A DNA stretch of 64,000 bases from JAWLGZ01 sp041690635 (GCA_041690635.1 JAWLGZ010000001.1:124001-188000); one strand, 5' to 3'. Shown: positions 26,504 to 39,167, counted from the stretch's first letter. Translations and numbers: made by a program. The notes: generated from the sequence alone by a model not told the origin.

Positions 26504-26698
26504 TCAGAGCGCCTTTTCGCCTTCCTCTCCCTGCTTTTCGCGCTGGATTCGCTCGTAAATCTCCTCGCGATGCACGGATACATCCTTCGGTGCATTGACA
26601 CCGATGCGCACCTGATTGCCTTTGATTCCAAGCACGGTGACGGTCACTTCGTCACCGATCATGAGCGTCTCACCAACGCGACGAGTCAAGATCAACAT
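26504..26698 (-). CDS. csrA: Carbon storage regulator CsrA
   Basis: The 64-residue RNA-binding protein has the full family sequence: [20 protein letters not shown], then [20 protein letters not shown] and [11 protein letters not shown]. Leu4 and Arg44 regions that contact RNA are present. It dimerises and blocks or stabilises mRNAs at ANGGA sites. Its own leader has AAGGA and ACGGA just before the ATG, overlapping the ribosome site AAGGAG, which would allow self-repression. The order lysC-csrA-tRNA-Ser-tRNA-Arg is common in gammaproteobacteria. Confidence 0.98.
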   Translation of the reverse strand: MLILTRRVGETLMIGDEVTVTVLGIKGNQVRIGVNAPKDVSVHREEIYERIQREKQGEEGEKAL

Positions 26699-26848
26699 CT
26701 ATCCGTCTCCTTGCAAAAGTCGATGCGGCGATTAGGCGCGGCCGCCGCCTGTCCCGTAAGAGGCCACTCCACTAGAGACCACAGAGCACCCGGGAAATTG
26801 CATACCTTGCCGCGAACTGCCACAAAAAACCAGTCTGAGAGCTACTGC

Positions 26849-28072
26849 TCACTCCCCTTGGTCGAGTCCAAACGCGGAATGCAGTGCCCGGACGCCGAGT
26901 TCAAGGTATTTTTCGTCGATCACGACGGAGATCTTGATCTCCGAGGTCGAGATCATGCGGATGTTGATCCCTTCCGCCGCCAGCGCCCCGAACATGGTAC
27001 TGGCGATGCCTGCATGGGAACGCATCCCCACACCGACCAGGGACACCTTGACGATCTTGGTGTCACCCGTCACTTCACGCGCCCCAAGCTCCTTTGCAAT
27101 GGTCTGCAGGAGCGTTAACGCCTTTTCATAGTCATTCCGGTGGACGGTGAAGGTGAAGTCGGTGGTCTGCCCGTCCGGCGCCACGTTCTGCACGATCATG
27201 TCCACTTCGATATTGGACTCGCCGATCGGACCGAGGATGCGGTACGCGACGCCCGGCTGATCAGGCACACCCTGGATCGTCAGCTTGGCCTCGTCGCGGT
27301 TGAAGGCGATCCCGGAGATGAGGGGCTCTTCCATACCTTCTTCCTCGTAAGTAATCAGCGTCCCCGGCCCCTCCTCGAAGGAGGAGAGCACCCGGAGCGG
27401 AACGTTGTACTTGCCGGCAAACTCCACCGACCGGATCTGCAGCACCTTGGAGCCGAGACTCGCCAGCTCCAGCATCTCCTCGAAGGTGATGCGCTCAAGG
27501 CGCCGCGCCTGGGGCACTACCCGCGGGTCGGTGGTGTAGACACCGTCCACATCGGTGTAGATCTGGCACTCGTCCGCCTTCAGGGCGGCGGCAAGCGCAA
27601 CGGCGGTGGTGTCAGAACCGCCGCGCCCCAGGGTGGTGATATTCCCCTGCTCGTCCACCCCCTGGAAGCCGGCAACCACCACGACGCGCCCCGCCTCCAG
27701 GTCGCGCCGCACGCGTTCCTCGTCTATCTTGACGATTCGCGCCTTGCTGTGGGCGTTGTCGGTCAGGATATGCACCTGCGCCCCGGTGTAGGAGCGGGCA
27801 TCGGCACCCAGCCGCTTCAGCGCCATCGCCAGTAGCGCGATGGTGACCTGCTCACCCGTGGAGAGCAATACATCCATCTCGCGCGGGTCCGGATCCGCAT
27901 CCACGCCACGCGCCAGTTCAATCAGCCGGTTGGTCTCGCCGCTCATCGCGGAGACCACCACCACGACCGAATCACCGCGGTCGCGGAAGGCTTTCACCTT
28001 CTCGGCAACGTGCTGGATCCGCTCGGTGGTACCGACCGAGGTGCCGCCGTATTTCTGAACAATGAGGGCCAT
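26849..28072 (-). CDS. lysC: Aspartokinase, monofunctional with two ACT domains
   Basis: The 407-residue enzyme phosphorylates aspartate, the first step to lysine, threonine and methionine. The kinase N-terminus reads VQKYGGTSVGTTERIQHVAE, with VVVVSAMSGETNRL and the core GRGGSDTTAVALAAAL. ACT domains begin at about residue 265 (ISGIAFNRDEAKLTIQGVPD) and 345 (IVKVSLVGVGMRSHAGIAST), typical of class II aspartokinases under feedback control. It lies about 135 bases after alaS and 150 before csrA on the same strand. Asd, the next enzyme of the pathway, is encoded at 61.6 kb. Confidence 0.97.
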   Translation of the reverse strand: MALIVQKYGGTSVGTTERIQHVAEKVKAFRDRGDSVVVVVSAMSGETNRLIELARGVDADPDPREMDVLLSTGEQVTIALLAMALKRLGADARSYTGAQVHILTDNAHSKARIVKIDEERVRRDLEAGRVVVVAGFQGVDEQGNITTLGRGGSDTTAVALAAALKADECQIYTDVDGVYTTDPRVVPQARRLERITFEEMLELASLGSKVLQIRSVEFAGKYNVPLRVLSSFEEGPGTLITYEEEGMEEPLISGIAFNRDEAKLTIQGVPDQPGVAYRILGPIGESNIEVDMIVQNVAPDGQTTDFTFTVHRNDYEKALTLLQTIAKELGAREVTGDTKIVKVSLVGVGMRSHAGIASTMFGALAAEGINIRMISTSEIKISVVIDEKYLELGVRALHSAFGLDQGE

Positions 28073-28208
28073 CGAAGCTCCGTGCCCAAAGGGCGGAGAT
28101 TAAACACTAAATCACGCCGAAATTAAAGGGCCAAACGGCGGCTGGAGCATGGTGGCACGCCCCTTTTCCACCGCCCTTCAGATACATGTTTCTGGAAACT
28201 GCGATTGG

Positions 28209-30824
<2,616 letters not shown>

Positions 30825-31277
30825 CTACTCCCAATCCTCACCCAAGACAGGCCGAATCTGATCGGCCGTGAAACCCCTGTATTGAAGAAAGCGCGCCTGT
30901 TTGGCGCGCTCACGATAATCTGCCGGACGCTTGGCGCCGAATTTCTTGCGCCGCTCGGCGGCGGCCAGCGACAGCCAGTCCACCTCGACCCCGGCGAGCC
31001 CTGCCTCGATCAGCGACTCCTCGACACCCCGCTCGCGCAGCTCCGCCCGGATGCGTACCGGACCCTGCCCGCGGGAGGTGCGTGAGGTGATGAAGGATTC
31101 CACGAACCGCTCATCCGAGATCAGCCGCTTCGCCGCCAAGACCTCTACACAAGCGGTCACCGCCTCAACCGGGAATCCCTTTTCGCGCAGCCGCCGGGCC
31201 AGTTCGGCTTGGCTGTATTCGCGTCTCGTCAGCAGCCGCAGCGCAGTGGGACGCGGGTCCTCGGGATCAGCAGCCAA
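30825..31277 (-). CDS. recX: Regulatory protein RecX
   Basis: The 150-residue helical protein binds RecA filaments and limits their activity. Family marks are LRLLTRREYSQAELARRLRE, FVESFITSRTSRGQGPVRIR and the C-terminal KQARFLQYRGFTADQIRPVL. The start is a TTG just after the recA stop, with GAGGAG upstream. This rare codon fits low expression relative to recA. Confidence 0.93.
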   Translation of the reverse strand: MAADPEDPRPTALRLLTRREYSQAELARRLREKGFPVEAVTACVEVLAAKRLISDERFVESFITSRTSRGQGPVRIRAELRERGVEESLIEAGLAGVEVDWLSLAAAERRKKFGAKRPADYRERAKQARFLQYRGFTADQIRPVLGEDWE

Positions 31278-31278
31278 C

Positions 31279-32310
31279 TCACTCCTCGGCTTCGACCGCC
31301 TCGGCCTCCGGCACCGCCTTGCCAGGCAGCAGCCGGGCCCGGATCTGCGTCTCGATCTCCTGCGCGGTTTCGGCGTGCTCCTTCAGGTACTGACGGGCGT
31401 TGTCCTTGCCCTGGCCGATGCGCTCACCGTTGTAGCTGTACCAGGCGCCTGACTTGTCCACCAGCCCCTCCTTCACACCCAGATCGATGATCTCCCCCTC
31501 GCGGGAGATACCCTGACCGTAGAGGATGTCGAACTCCGCCTGCCTGAACGGCGGGGCCACCTTGTTTTTGACCACCTTGACCCGGGTCTCGTTGCCGACC
31601 ACTTCGTCACCCTTCTTGATGGCGCCGGTACGGCGGATATCGAGGCGCACGGAGGAGTAGAACTTGAGCGCGTTGCCACCGGTGGTGGTCTCGGGATTGC
31701 CGAACATCACGCCGATCTTCATGCGGATCTGGTTGATGAAGATCACCAGCGTGTTGGAGCGCTTGATGTTGCCGGTGAGCTTGCGCAGCGCCTGGGACAT
31801 CAGGCGGGCCTGGAGGCCGACGTGGGAGTCGCCCATATCGCCCTCGATCTCCGCCTTGGGGGTGAGCGCCGCCACCGAGTCGACCACCACCACGTCCACG
31901 GCGCTGGAACGGACCAGCATGTCGGCGATCTCCAGCGCCTGCTCGCCGGTGTCGGGCTGGGAGACCAGCAGATCGTCCACATTCACACCCAGCTTCTCGG
32001 CATAGACCGGATCGAGCGCATGCTCGGCGTCGACAAAGGCACAGGTGCCGCCCACCTTCTGCGCCTCGGCGATCACCTGGAGGGTGAGGGTGGTCTTGCC
32101 CGAAGACTCCGGGCCGTAGATCTCCACCACGCGCCCGCGCGGCAGGCCGCCGATGCCGAGGGCCAGGTCGAGCCCGAGGGAGCCGGTGGAGATGGCCTCC
32201 ACGTCGCGCACGGCGCCGGCGTCGCCCATGCGCATCACCGAGCCCTTGCCGAACTGCCGCTCGATCTGGCTGAGGGCCGCGGTCAGCGCCTTCCGCTTGT
32301 TCTCATCCAT
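31279..32310 (-). CDS. recA: Recombinase RecA
   Basis: The 343-residue protein forms ATP-dependent filaments on single-stranded DNA for recombination and SOS induction. The Walker A motif GPESSGKT is at about residues 66-73, Walker [11 protein letters not shown] at about 140-149, loop L1 around [20 protein letters not shown] and loop L2 around [20 protein letters not shown]. It is full length. No typical LexA box was found in the 200 bases upstream. Confidence 0.99.
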   Translation of the reverse strand: MDENKRKALTAALSQIERQFGKGSVMRMGDAGAVRDVEAISTGSLGLDLALGIGGLPRGRVVEIYGPESSGKTTLTLQVIAEAQKVGGTCAFVDAEHALDPVYAEKLGVNVDDLLVSQPDTGEQALEIADMLVRSSAVDVVVVDSVAALTPKAEIEGDMGDSHVGLQARLMSQALRKLTGNIKRSNTLVIFINQIRMKIGVMFGNPETTTGGNALKFYSSVRLDIRRTGAIKKGDEVVGNETRVKVVKNKVAPPFRQAEFDILYGQGISREGEIIDLGVKEGLVDKSGAWYSYNGERIGQGKDNARQYLKEHAETAQEIETQIRARLLPGKAVPEAEAVEAEE

Positions 32311-32472
32311 CTACTTGCCTCCGGAATTGCCTTTCGGCCGCCCGCTCCATGGCCGGCGGTGAGATTCGGGAAAGGGGAATTATTTCACAGAAGCACATTT
32401 GGCGTTAGGGGTGAGCGGTAAAGAGTGAGGAGGAAAATCGGCCCCCTTCACGCGCCAATCCTATACGGCGTT

Positions 32473-32522
32473 AAACGTGAAGCGTGAAGCGGAAAACCAG
32501 TCTCATCTCATGCTTCACGTTT
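32473..32522. repeat. Inverted repeat built on CGTGAAGC, overlapping the thpR 3' end
   Basis: AAACGTGAAGC at 32473-32483 is the exact inverse of GCTTCACGTTT at 32512-32522, and each arm is part of a longer GTGAAGC/GTGAAAC stutter. The right arm covers the last codons and stop of thpR. A related GTGAGCGGTAAAGAGTGAGG stretch lies at about 32411-32430. Confidence 0.8.
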
Positions 32523-33084
32523 CACGGCTTTGCAGGGGCCAGCGGCGCAGGACCTGGTAGCGGGGCCCTTCCGCCAGGGTGTGGGATTCCACCAGCACGA
32601 ACTCGTCCACCGGCCACTGCAGGGGATTCACTTCGCAGGAGGCGGGCCCGCGGGCGGTGCGGCGCAGCAGGGTGACGTGGGGGATGAAGACCCGCTCCTC
32701 AGGCGTGATGCCGCAGCCGGGCATGCCCGCCGCCAGCTGATCGACCAGTTGCTCGAGCGCTTCCGGCGGCGTGACGGTCCCAACCCAGAGACTGCGCGTA
32801 CCAGAAAAGAAACCCAACCGGTCGAGGTCGAGGGGGAAAGGCGGCACCCGGACAGTGTCGGCCACCGCCTCCAGACAGGGGCGCGCCTGAGGGTCCACCC
32901 CGCCGAGGAAGAGCAGCGTCAGGTGCAGGTTGTCCGGATGAACCCGGCGCCCGCTGCAGCGCCGCGCCACCCGTGAGGTGAGCCGGCGCAGGGACACACG
33001 CAACTCTTCGCCCGGCCACAGGGCGAAAAAAAGCCGTTGCCGGCGACGACCTCCGCTTTCGATCCGCTCCTCATTCGAGGACAT
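32515..33084 (-). CDS. thpR: RNA 2',3'-cyclic phosphodiesterase (LigT/ThpR)
   Basis: The 189-residue 2H-phosphoesterase carries the two HxT motifs: LHLTLLFLG at about residues 53-61 and FIPHVTLLRR at about 133-142. It opens 2',3'-cyclic phosphates at RNA ends. Its start overlaps the pncC stop by 14 bases. Its last codons (SRET) run into an inverted-repeat element, so the natural C-terminus may have been altered by repeat insertion. Confidence 0.93.
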   Translation of the reverse strand: MSSNEERIESGGRRRQRLFFALWPGEELRVSLRRLTSRVARRCSGRRVHPDNLHLTLLFLGGVDPQARPCLEAVADTVRVPPFPLDLDRLGFFSGTRSLWVGTVTPPEALEQLVDQLAAGMPGCGITPEERVFIPHVTLLRRTARGPASCEVNPLQWPVDEFVLVESHTLAEGPRYQVLRRWPLQSRET

Positions 33085-33556
33085 CCAGCACCCCGTCCAG
33101 TGCTACCCGCACCGACTCGCGCCGTACCGCCTCCCGGTCACCTTCCAGATACCTGGTCCGTGTCACCACATCACCGCCCTCCAGGGCCCATGCGAAGCAG
33201 ACAGTCCCCACCGGCTTTCCCGGCACCGCACCGCCGGGCCCGGCGATGCCGCTGACCGCCACGCCAATCTGTCCGTGGCTGCGCGCCAGGGCGCCGCACG
33301 CCATCTCCCGCACCGTCTCCTCACTGACTGCGCCGTAGCGCTCCAGCGTCTGACCGGCGACCCCCAGCATCTCCCGCTTGGCAGTGTTGGAATAGGTGAC
33401 AAAGCCCCGCTCAAACCAGCGGGAACTGCCTGGCAGATCGGTGAGCACCTTGGCGATCCAGCCGCCGGTGCACGACTCAGCCACCGCCAGCGTCAACTGA
33501 CCGCGCAGCAGCACTTCGGCAACCCGTTCGGTGAGGGCGGTGAGTTCTTTGTCCAT
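33071..33556 (-). CDS. pncC: Nicotinamide-nucleotide amidohydrolase PncC (CinA C-terminal type)
   Basis: The 161-residue enzyme deamidates NMN to NaMN in NAD salvage. The family motif TLAVAESCTGGWIAKVLTDL at about residues 22-41 holds the catalytic Ser and Thr, followed by FVTYSNTAKREMLGV and VAVSGIAGPGGAVPGKPVGT. It is the stand-alone short form without the MoaB-like domain. The order pncC-thpR-recA-recX is typical for proteobacteria. Confidence 0.96.
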   Translation of the reverse strand: MDKELTALTERVAEVLLRGQLTLAVAESCTGGWIAKVLTDLPGSSRWFERGFVTYSNTAKREMLGVAGQTLERYGAVSEETVREMACGALARSHGQIGVAVSGIAGPGGAVPGKPVGTVCFAWALEGGDVVTRTRYLEGDREAVRRESVRVALDGVLDVLE

Positions 33557-33646
33557 GTGGTCGCTCCGATCCGAATATAGCAGTGGTACTCTGGGCGAGC
33601 CCCAGTGTTATCCTTGAGTTTAACGACGGGTTATTTTTCGACCGGC

Positions 33647-33994
33647 ATGGAAATCCGCAACCCCCTCTTCCCGCTCCCGCACGTACCGGGCCAGACGCGC
33701 CAGCAGCGCGCGCCGGAGCGTGGTTACGAAGAAACCGCCGGACAGGCTGTGGAGCGTGACAACAGGCTCCCAATCCCGCCCGCCGGCGGGACCAACGCCG
33801 CAAAGCCGCCCTTAGACTATGGGGAGTTGGTACGCCAGGCCCGGCTGCAGCGGGTCGAGGAGACCCGGGGCCGCGCCACCGGAACCGTCGAAAACCAGAC
33901 GGCGGGGGGGCTAGCCATCAACACCTACCGGGAGCAGGTGCGTCTGGGGGAACTGGACGGGGTCGAACTGCTGCGGTTCGACGATTTCGCCTGA
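33647..33994 (+). CDS. Hypothetical protein, 115 residues
   Basis: The product starts MEIRNPLFPLPHVPGQTRQQ and ends REQVRLGELDGVELLRFDDF plus Ala. It is soluble, Arg- and Gln-rich, with an unstructured Pro-rich first half and a short helical second half (LVRQARLQRVEETRG, AINTYREQ). I do not recognise a family with known function. The ATG has only a weak ribosome site. It is transcribed away from pncC and faces the PilZ gene. Confidence 0.6.
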   Translation: MEIRNPLFPLPHVPGQTRQQRAPERGYEETAGQAVERDNRLPIPPAGGTNAAKPPLDYGELVRQARLQRVEETRGRATGTVENQTAGGLAINTYREQVRLGELDGVELLRFDDFA

Positions 33995-34005
33995 TTTTCC
34001 ACTGA

Positions 34006-34080
34006 CTCACCACAGAGGCGCAGAAAACCCGTACGGCCCCGGATTGTTTCCCCCGCGCGCCCCGTACCCCTGTGTGGGCT
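34006..34080. repeat. Worn inverted-repeat element of the CAGAGG family
   Basis: The left side CTCACCACAGAGGCGCAG and right side CCCCTGTGTGGGC are an imperfect inverted pair between a hypothetical gene and the PilZ gene. They resemble the better-preserved elements at 40.6, 45.7 and 62.7 kb. Confidence 0.5.
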
Positions 34081-34386
34081 TCAGCGGCGGATCTCGACGA
34101 TCTCCACCCCGTGCTCGAAGGCATCGAGACTGCCGGCATCCACCCGTGCCACCCTTACCAGCGCCTCCAGCGGTGGCACCAGCGGCCGGTCCGGTACCAG
34201 GCGCACCTCCAGTTCACCGCCGACCGGCAGTGCGCGGTCGCACACCAGCAGCAGTCCGCTGGAACTGAGATTTCTGGCCGTCCCCTGTAGCGACTCCCCG
34301 GTCGCGGTCACTGTCACATGGACCGGGCACTCCACGGCCATCCGCAGGAAATCGCGCTTCTCGTCATAATCTCGGCTGCCGAGCAT
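34081..34386 (-). CDS. PilZ domain c-di-GMP-binding protein
   Basis: The 101-residue single-domain protein has both c-di-GMP contact motifs: RDFLR (RxxxR) at about residues 11-15 and NLSSSG ((D/N)xSxxG) at about 39-44. It likely acts as an adaptor that changes partner activity when c-di-GMP binds. The second of two adjacent ATGs (34386) has GGAGG at the right distance. It is divergent from mutS, with about 107 bases between starts. Confidence 0.92.
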   Translation of the reverse strand: MLGSRDYDEKRDFLRMAVECPVHVTVTATGESLQGTARNLSSSGLLLVCDRALPVGGELEVRLVPDRPLVPPLEALVRVARVDAGSLDAFEHGVEIVEIRR

Positions 34387-34493
34387 CATTCTCCTCCCCC
34401 AAGGGTCCGAACATAGGAAAACAGACCCGGGCGGCCGGCGCAACCAGCAGCGGCGATGCGGGGAAACCGGCTTTTCCGGTAGACTCCCGCCGC

Positions 34494-37058
34494 ATGACCC
34501 GGGCGCCCGACACCGCACAGCACACCCCCATGATGCAGCAGTACCTGCGCATCAAGGCGGAGCAGCCGGACAAGCTGCTGTTCTACCGCATGGGGGATTT
34601 CTACGAGCTCTTCTTCGAGGATGCCCAGCGTGCGGCAAAGCTGCTCGACATCACCCTCACCGCCCGTGGCCAGTCAGCCGGCCAGCCGATCCCCATGGCC
34701 GGCGTTCCCTACCACGCGGTGGACGGCTATCTGGCGCGACTGATCCGCCTCGGCGAGTCGGTCGCCATCTGCGAGCAGGTGGGTGACCCGGCCGCCAGCA
34801 AGGGGCCTGTGGAGCGCAAGGTGGTACGCATCGTCACCCCGGGCACGGTCACCGATGAGGCGCTGCTGGAGGAGCGGCGGGACAACCTGGTCTGCGCCCT
34901 GCTGCCCCGCGACGGCCGCTACGGCCTGGCGACCCTCGACCTCACCGCCGGCCGCCTGACGGTGATGGAGCTGGAGGGGGATGAGGCGCTCGCGGGCGAA
35001 CTGGCCCGGCTGCATCCGGCCGAGCTGCTGTTGCCCGACGACGATTCACCGGTGTCCGCGGCCGGTGGGCGCGATACCCGCACGCTGCCGCCCTGGCATT
35101 TCGAACCGGAAGGGGCCGCCCGCAGACTTGCGGAACAGTTCGGCACCCGCGACCTCTCGGGCTTCGGCTGCAGCGGTCTCGAACTGGCGGTCGGCGCCGC
35201 CGGCGCCCTGCTCCAGTACGCCCGGGACACCCAGCGCAGCGCCCTGCCCCACCTGCGCGGAGTGCGGGTGGAGCGTCGCGACGATGCCCTGCTGCTCGAC
35301 CCGGCCACCCGCCGCAATCTGGAACTGGAGGTCAGCATTGCCGGCGACCCGGCCCACACCCTGGTCGGGGTGATGGACCGTACCGCCACGCCGATGGGCG
35401 GGCGCCTGCTGCGGCGCTGGGTCAATCGGCCGCTCCGGGATCACGCCGTGCTTTCGCAACGCCAGCAGGCGATCGAGGCGCTGGTGGCCTCCCGTGCCTT
35501 CGAGACGGTCGGCGAGATCCTGCGCGGTGTCGGCGATATCGAGCGAATTCTGAGCCGCGTGGCGCTGAAGAGCGCACGGCCCCGCGACCTGACCCAACTG
35601 CGCGCCGCGCTGGGGCGGTTGCCGGATCTGGTGGCTGCCACCACCGAACTGGAATCCGAACGCCTGCACCACCTGCGGACGGCGATCGGCGCCTACCCGG
35701 CGCTGCACGACCTGCTTCGGCGCGCCGTCATCGAAACACCGCCGGTGCTGATCCGCGACGGCGGTGTCATCGCCCCCGGTTACGACGGCGAACTGGATGA
35801 GTTGCGTGCGCTGAAGGAGAACGCGGGCCGCTACCTGCTGGAACTGGAGACCCGCGAGCGTGAGCGCACCGGCATCGCAACCCTCAAGGTGGGCTTCAAC
35901 CGCGTCCACGGCTACTACATCGAGGTAAGCCGTGCCCGCAGCGACGAGGTGCCGGCGGAGTACATCCGCCGCCAGACCCTGAAGGGCGCCGAGCGTTACA
36001 TCACCCCCGAACTGAAGGGGTTCGAAGACAAGGTGCTCTCCGCCAGCGAACGGGCCCTGGCGCGGGAAAAGGCGCTCTACGACGCGTTGCTCGATCGCCT
36101 GTGTGCAGAGTTGGGCCCGCTGCAGGAGACGGCGGCGGCGGTGGCGGAACTGGACCTGCTCGCCAACCTGGCAGAGCGGGCGATCACGCTTGAACTGGTA
36201 CGTCCGCAGCTGACGACGGAGCCGGGCATCGAGATCATCGCCGGGCGCCACCCGGTGGTGGAGCAGGTGATGGAGAGCCCCTTCGTTCCCAACGACATCC
36301 GTCTCGATGAAGGGCGGCGGATGCTGGTGGTGACCGGCCCAAACATGGGCGGCAAATCCACCTACATGCGGCAGGTGGCGCTCATCGCCATCCTCGCCCA
36401 CATCGGCGCCTTCGTTCCCGCCGAGCGGGCGGTCATCGGCCCGCTGGATCGCATCTTCACCCGTATCGGCGCCTCCGACGACCTGGCCGGCGGGCGCTCC
36501 ACCTTCATGGTGGAGATGACCGAGACCGCCAATATCCTGCACAACGCCACCGAACAGAGCCTGGTGCTGATGGACGAGGTCGGCCGCGGCACCAGCACCT
36601 TCGACGGCATGTCGCTCGCCTGGGCCGGCGCCCGCCACCTGGCGGAGAAGCTGCGCGCCTTCACCCTGTTCGCCACCCACTACTTCGAACTGACCGCCCT
36701 GGCCGGCCAGCTGCCGGGCACCGCCAACGTCCACCTGGAGGCAGTGGAACACGGCGAGGGGATCGTCTTTCTGCACACGGTCAGGGAAGGTCCGGCCAAC
36801 CAGAGTTACGGCCTGCAGGTGGCATCGCTCGCCGGCGTGCCACGCGCGGTGATCGCAGACGCGCAGAGGAAACTGGTGGAGTTGGAGAACAGCCGCGCGG
36901 AAGCGGATGCCGACCCCGCCGAGCCGCAGTTCCCGCTCTTTTCCGCCACGCCCCATCCGCTGACCGAAGCGCTCGAATCCCTCGATCCTGACGGACTGAC
37001 TCCCCGTGAAGCGTTGGAGGCACTGTACCGGCTGAAAAGGTTGGCGGCAGAGCCCTAG
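34494..37058 (+). CDS. mutS: DNA mismatch repair protein MutS
   Basis: The 854-residue protein recognises mismatches. The mismatch-binding motif [17 protein letters not shown] is at about residues 26-42 and contains the Phe-x-Glu pair FYE. The ATPase domain has Walker [14 protein letters not shown] at about 616-628, signature [16 protein letters not shown] and Walker [17 protein letters not shown], plus the conserved FATHYFELT. It is full length and appears to be transcribed alone. Confidence 0.99.
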   Translation: MTRAPDTAQHTPMMQQYLRIKAEQPDKLLFYRMGDFYELFFEDAQRAAKLLDITLTARGQSAGQPIPMAGVPYHAVDGYLARLIRLGESVAICEQVGDPAASKGPVERKVVRIVTPGTVTDEALLEERRDNLVCALLPRDGRYGLATLDLTAGRLTVMELEGDEALAGELARLHPAELLLPDDDSPVSAAGGRDTRTLPPWHFEPEGAARRLAEQFGTRDLSGFGCSGLELAVGAAGALLQYARDTQRSALPHLRGVRVERRDDALLLDPATRRNLELEVSIAGDPAHTLVGVMDRTATPMGGRLLRRWVNRPLRDHAVLSQRQQAIEALVASRAFETVGEILRGVGDIERILSRVALKSARPRDLTQLRAALGRLPDLVAATTELESERLHHLRTAIGAYPALHDLLRRAVIETPPVLIRDGGVIAPGYDGELDELRALKENAGRYLLELETRERERTGIATLKVGFNRVHGYYIEVSRARSDEVPAEYIRRQTLKGAERYITPELKGFEDKVLSASERALAREKALYDALLDRLCAELGPLQETAAAVAELDLLANLAERAITLELVRPQLTTEPGIEIIAGRHPVVEQVMESPFVPNDIRLDEGRRMLVVTGPNMGGKSTYMRQVALIAILAHIGAFVPAERAVIGPLDRIFTRIGASDDLAGGRSTFMVEMTETANILHNATEQSLVLMDEVGRGTSTFDGMSLAWAGARHLAEKLRAFTLFATHYFELTALAGQLPGTANVHLEAVEHGEGIVFLHTVREGPANQSYGLQVASLAGVPRAVIADAQRKLVELENSRAEADADPAEPQFPLFSATPHPLTEALESLDPDGLTPREALEALYRLKRLAAEP

Positions 37059-37088
37059 AGGCATTTGGGCTCCGCACGGTGTGCTGCA

Positions 37089-37119
37089 CAAAAAAAACGG
37101 GGCCCTTAAGGGCCCCGTT
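37089..37119 (-). terminator. Strong terminator of the fccAB operon
   Basis: On the minus strand AACGGGGCCC and GGGCCCCGTT form a near-perfect hairpin around TTAA, followed by a run of eight T. It starts 22 bases after the fccB stop. In the plus direction there is no T-run, so it should not end mutS as efficiently. Confidence 0.92.
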
Positions 37120-37140
37120 CCGGTTCGGGGAAGACTCCCC

Positions 37141-38448
37141 TCAGCCGAAGATGTCGTGCGTAATGTTGTTGAACCAGCCGTGTGCGTACTTGGCCTCGCG
37201 GGCCAGGGCCGCAGAGCTGGCATCCATCGGGGTCAATCCGCCCGCCCCCTTGACGGCGTTAATCGCGTTCTCCTTTTCGTCCAGTTCGTAGACGAAGCTC
37301 ACCGAGATACCGTAGTCCTCGCCCAGAACGCTGTAGCAGGTGTTCTGGTAGGAGGGGATGCCCGGCTCGCGATCGTTCAGCATGTCCGCCACAGCCATCG
37401 CGCAGACCTTGGCCTGGATGTTGGCGCTGTACCCCGACTTGGGCATACCCGCGGCAACAGAGGCGTCGCCCAGCACATGGATGTTGGGGTGAATCAGCGA
37501 CTCGAAGGTCTTCTTGTTGATCGGACACCAGTCACCCTTGGTCAGTCCGGCCACGAAGGCGAGCTTGCCCGCTTTCTGCGGCGGGATGATGTTGACCACG
37601 TCACCCTTGAACGACTCGACCGCTGCGTTCACCGTCATGGTGCCCACATCGACGCTCTCCACCTTGCCGCCCGCGGCGCCGGAGACCCACTCGATCATGG
37701 AGTTGTCGGTGCCGTAGCCGTACAGCCGCTTCCAGCCCTGGTTGAACAGCCCGAACTTGGAGAACTTGTCCTTGGGATCGATGATCAGGATCTTGGAACG
37801 GGGCTTGTGCCGCTTGAGGTACCACGCGATCTGGCTGGCACGCTCGTACGGTCCCGGAGGGCAGCGGAAAGGGTTCCCCGGAGGGGCGATGATGACCGTA
37901 CCGCCGTCCCGCATCGCCTCCAGCTGCTTGCGCAGGGTGACCGTCTGGGCGCCCGCCTTCCAGGCGTGCGGCATACGCTCGGCCGCTTCCGGGCCGTAGC
38001 CGTCGATGGCCTCCCACTTGAAGTCGATACCCGGGGCCACGATCGCCCGGTCGTAGCTGAAGCTGGCTCCGCCCTGGGTGGTCACCTTGCGTGCCTTGGC
38101 GTCGATGCCGGTCACCAGGTCGTGCACCACGTTGATGCCCCGCTTACGCAGCCCGTCGTAACCGAAGGCGATACTGTCGATGGAGCGGTCCCCCGCAAGC
38201 ACCTCGTTGCTCATGAAGCAGGTGTGATAGGTGCGGTTCGGTTCGATCAGCGTGACCTCGACGTTGGAGTCCAGCGAGGCCAGTGTCTTGGCGGCGGTCG
38301 CACCGCCCGGCCCACCGCCGATGACCACCACTTTCTTGGCGGCTGCCGAACGGCTGTTGCCTGCGCCCGCAGCACAACCGCCGAGGGCACCGAGTCCAAC
38401 AGCACCACCGGTCAGTTTGATGAAATTACGACGACTCAGTTTGCTCAT
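37141..38448 (-). CDS. fccB: Flavocytochrome c sulfide dehydrogenase, flavoprotein subunit
   Basis: The 435-residue protein has a twin-arginine signal ([20 protein letters not shown]), so it is exported folded with FAD. The FAD-binding motif [19 protein letters not shown] is at about residues 36-54. Two redox Cys are visible in [15 protein letters not shown] and [14 protein letters not shown], matching the active-site disulfide. A second nucleotide region contains [20 protein letters not shown]. It oxidises sulfide to sulfur or polysulfide in the periplasm and passes electrons to the FccA cytochrome encoded just upstream (9-base gap). This is the clearest lithotrophy marker in the window. Confidence 0.96.
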   Translation of the reverse strand: MSKLSRRNFIKLTGGAVGLGALGGCAAGAGNSRSAAAKKVVVIGGGPGGATAAKTLASLDSNVEVTLIEPNRTYHTCFMSNEVLAGDRSIDSIAFGYDGLRKRGINVVHDLVTGIDAKARKVTTQGGASFSYDRAIVAPGIDFKWEAIDGYGPEAAERMPHAWKAGAQTVTLRKQLEAMRDGGTVIIAPPGNPFRCPPGPYERASQIAWYLKRHKPRSKILIIDPKDKFSKFGLFNQGWKRLYGYGTDNSMIEWVSGAAGGKVESVDVGTMTVNAAVESFKGDVVNIIPPQKAGKLAFVAGLTKGDWCPINKKTFESLIHPNIHVLGDASVAAGMPKSGYSANIQAKVCAMAVADMLNDREPGIPSYQNTCYSVLGEDYGISVSFVYELDEKENAINAVKGAGGLTPMDASSAALAREAKYAHGWFNNITHDIFG

Positions 38449-38457
38449 GCTTCCCCC

Positions 38458-39042
38458 TTAGCGCTTGCTGCCGTAGTAGTGGATAACAGCCTCGACAGCC
38501 GCGTCCCCGTGCTCTTCGAGCATCTCCTGCACCTTTCTCTTCATCTTCTTCGGTGCTTCGCGATGCCCCGCCTTGAAGTCCTCCATGGAGAAGGTCAGAT
38601 AGAGCATCGACTGGCCGGCGAGAGGGGCGCTGTCCTCGGGATTGGTCCCCCCGTCCTCATGGCAGCGATCACAGTAATCCTTATGCAGCCGGGCCCCGAG
38701 CTTCGCCTTGTCGGACGCATAGGTCTGCTTCATCGGCCGCATCGGCTGTGCCGCAAAATAGTGGGCCATCTTCTCGATGTCTCCATCGGAATAGCCCTTC
38801 GCGACACGGTCCATCACCGTGGCATGCCGTTCACCGCTCTTGAACGCCTTCATGGTGTCGATGAAGTAGACCGGGTCGGCACCGGCGATGCTGGGAGTGA
38901 CACCGACGCTCGAACCACCCGGTCCGTGGCAGGCGGCACAGGTCTGTGAGAGCATCTGCGGACTCGGGCCGTCGGCCCAAACCACCGTACTCAGGGCGAA
39001 ACTACCCACGAGCACGTGCTTCAGCGCGCGTTTCAACGCCAT
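38458..39042 (-). CDS. fccA: Flavocytochrome c sulfide dehydrogenase, dihaem cytochrome subunit
   Basis: The 194-residue protein has a Sec signal peptide (to about VVWA) and two haem motifs, CAACH at about residues 35-39 and CDRCH at about 123-127, each in a cytochrome c domain of about 90 residues (class I, c553/c4-like). It receives electrons from the FccB flavin and passes them on to periplasmic carriers. GGAGGAG lies 6-7 bases before ATG 39042; the reading frame upstream to 39135 is not conserved in character. A dihaem rather than monohaem subunit fits purple sulfur bacteria and related sulfur oxidisers. Confidence 0.94.
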   Translation of the reverse strand: MALKRALKHVLVGSFALSTVVWADGPSPQMLSQTCAACHGPGGSSVGVTPSIAGADPVYFIDTMKAFKSGERHATVMDRVAKGYSDGDIEKMAHYFAAQPMRPMKQTYASDKAKLGARLHKDYCDRCHEDGGTNPEDSAPLAGQSMLYLTFSMEDFKAGHREAPKKMKRKVQEMLEEHGDAAVEAVIHYYGSKR

Positions 39043-39074
39043 TTGACTCCTCCTCGTCTTATTTATGCTTGTGT

Positions 39075-39122
39075 GGTCGTGCGACCGAAGAGGAGTATCC
39101 CCACCCAATCTACTGAATTCAA
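39075..39122 (-). promoter_or_regulatory. Probable fccAB promoter with a small dyad in the leader
   Basis: On the minus strand TTGAAT (39117-39122) and GATACT (39094-39099) are 17 bases apart, each 4 to 5 of 6 to consensus. Just downstream, at 39075-39086, GGTCG-TG-CGACC forms a short dyad that could bind a regulator. Sulfide regulation is known in such systems but is not shown here. Confidence 0.45.
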
Positions 39123-39167
39123 CCCCCACGACCATCCGCCGAATGACACAACCTGCGGAATGTCAGC

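Noticed and set aside
32311..32514. Possible LexA (SOS) box in front of recA
   Set aside because: No CTG-N10-CAG dyad was found in the gap; a half-site-like CTGTGAAATAATT lacks the second half.
35046..37223. 725-codon minus-strand frame opposite mutS
   Set aside because: It is the antisense shadow of mutS, which has all its motifs on the plus strand.
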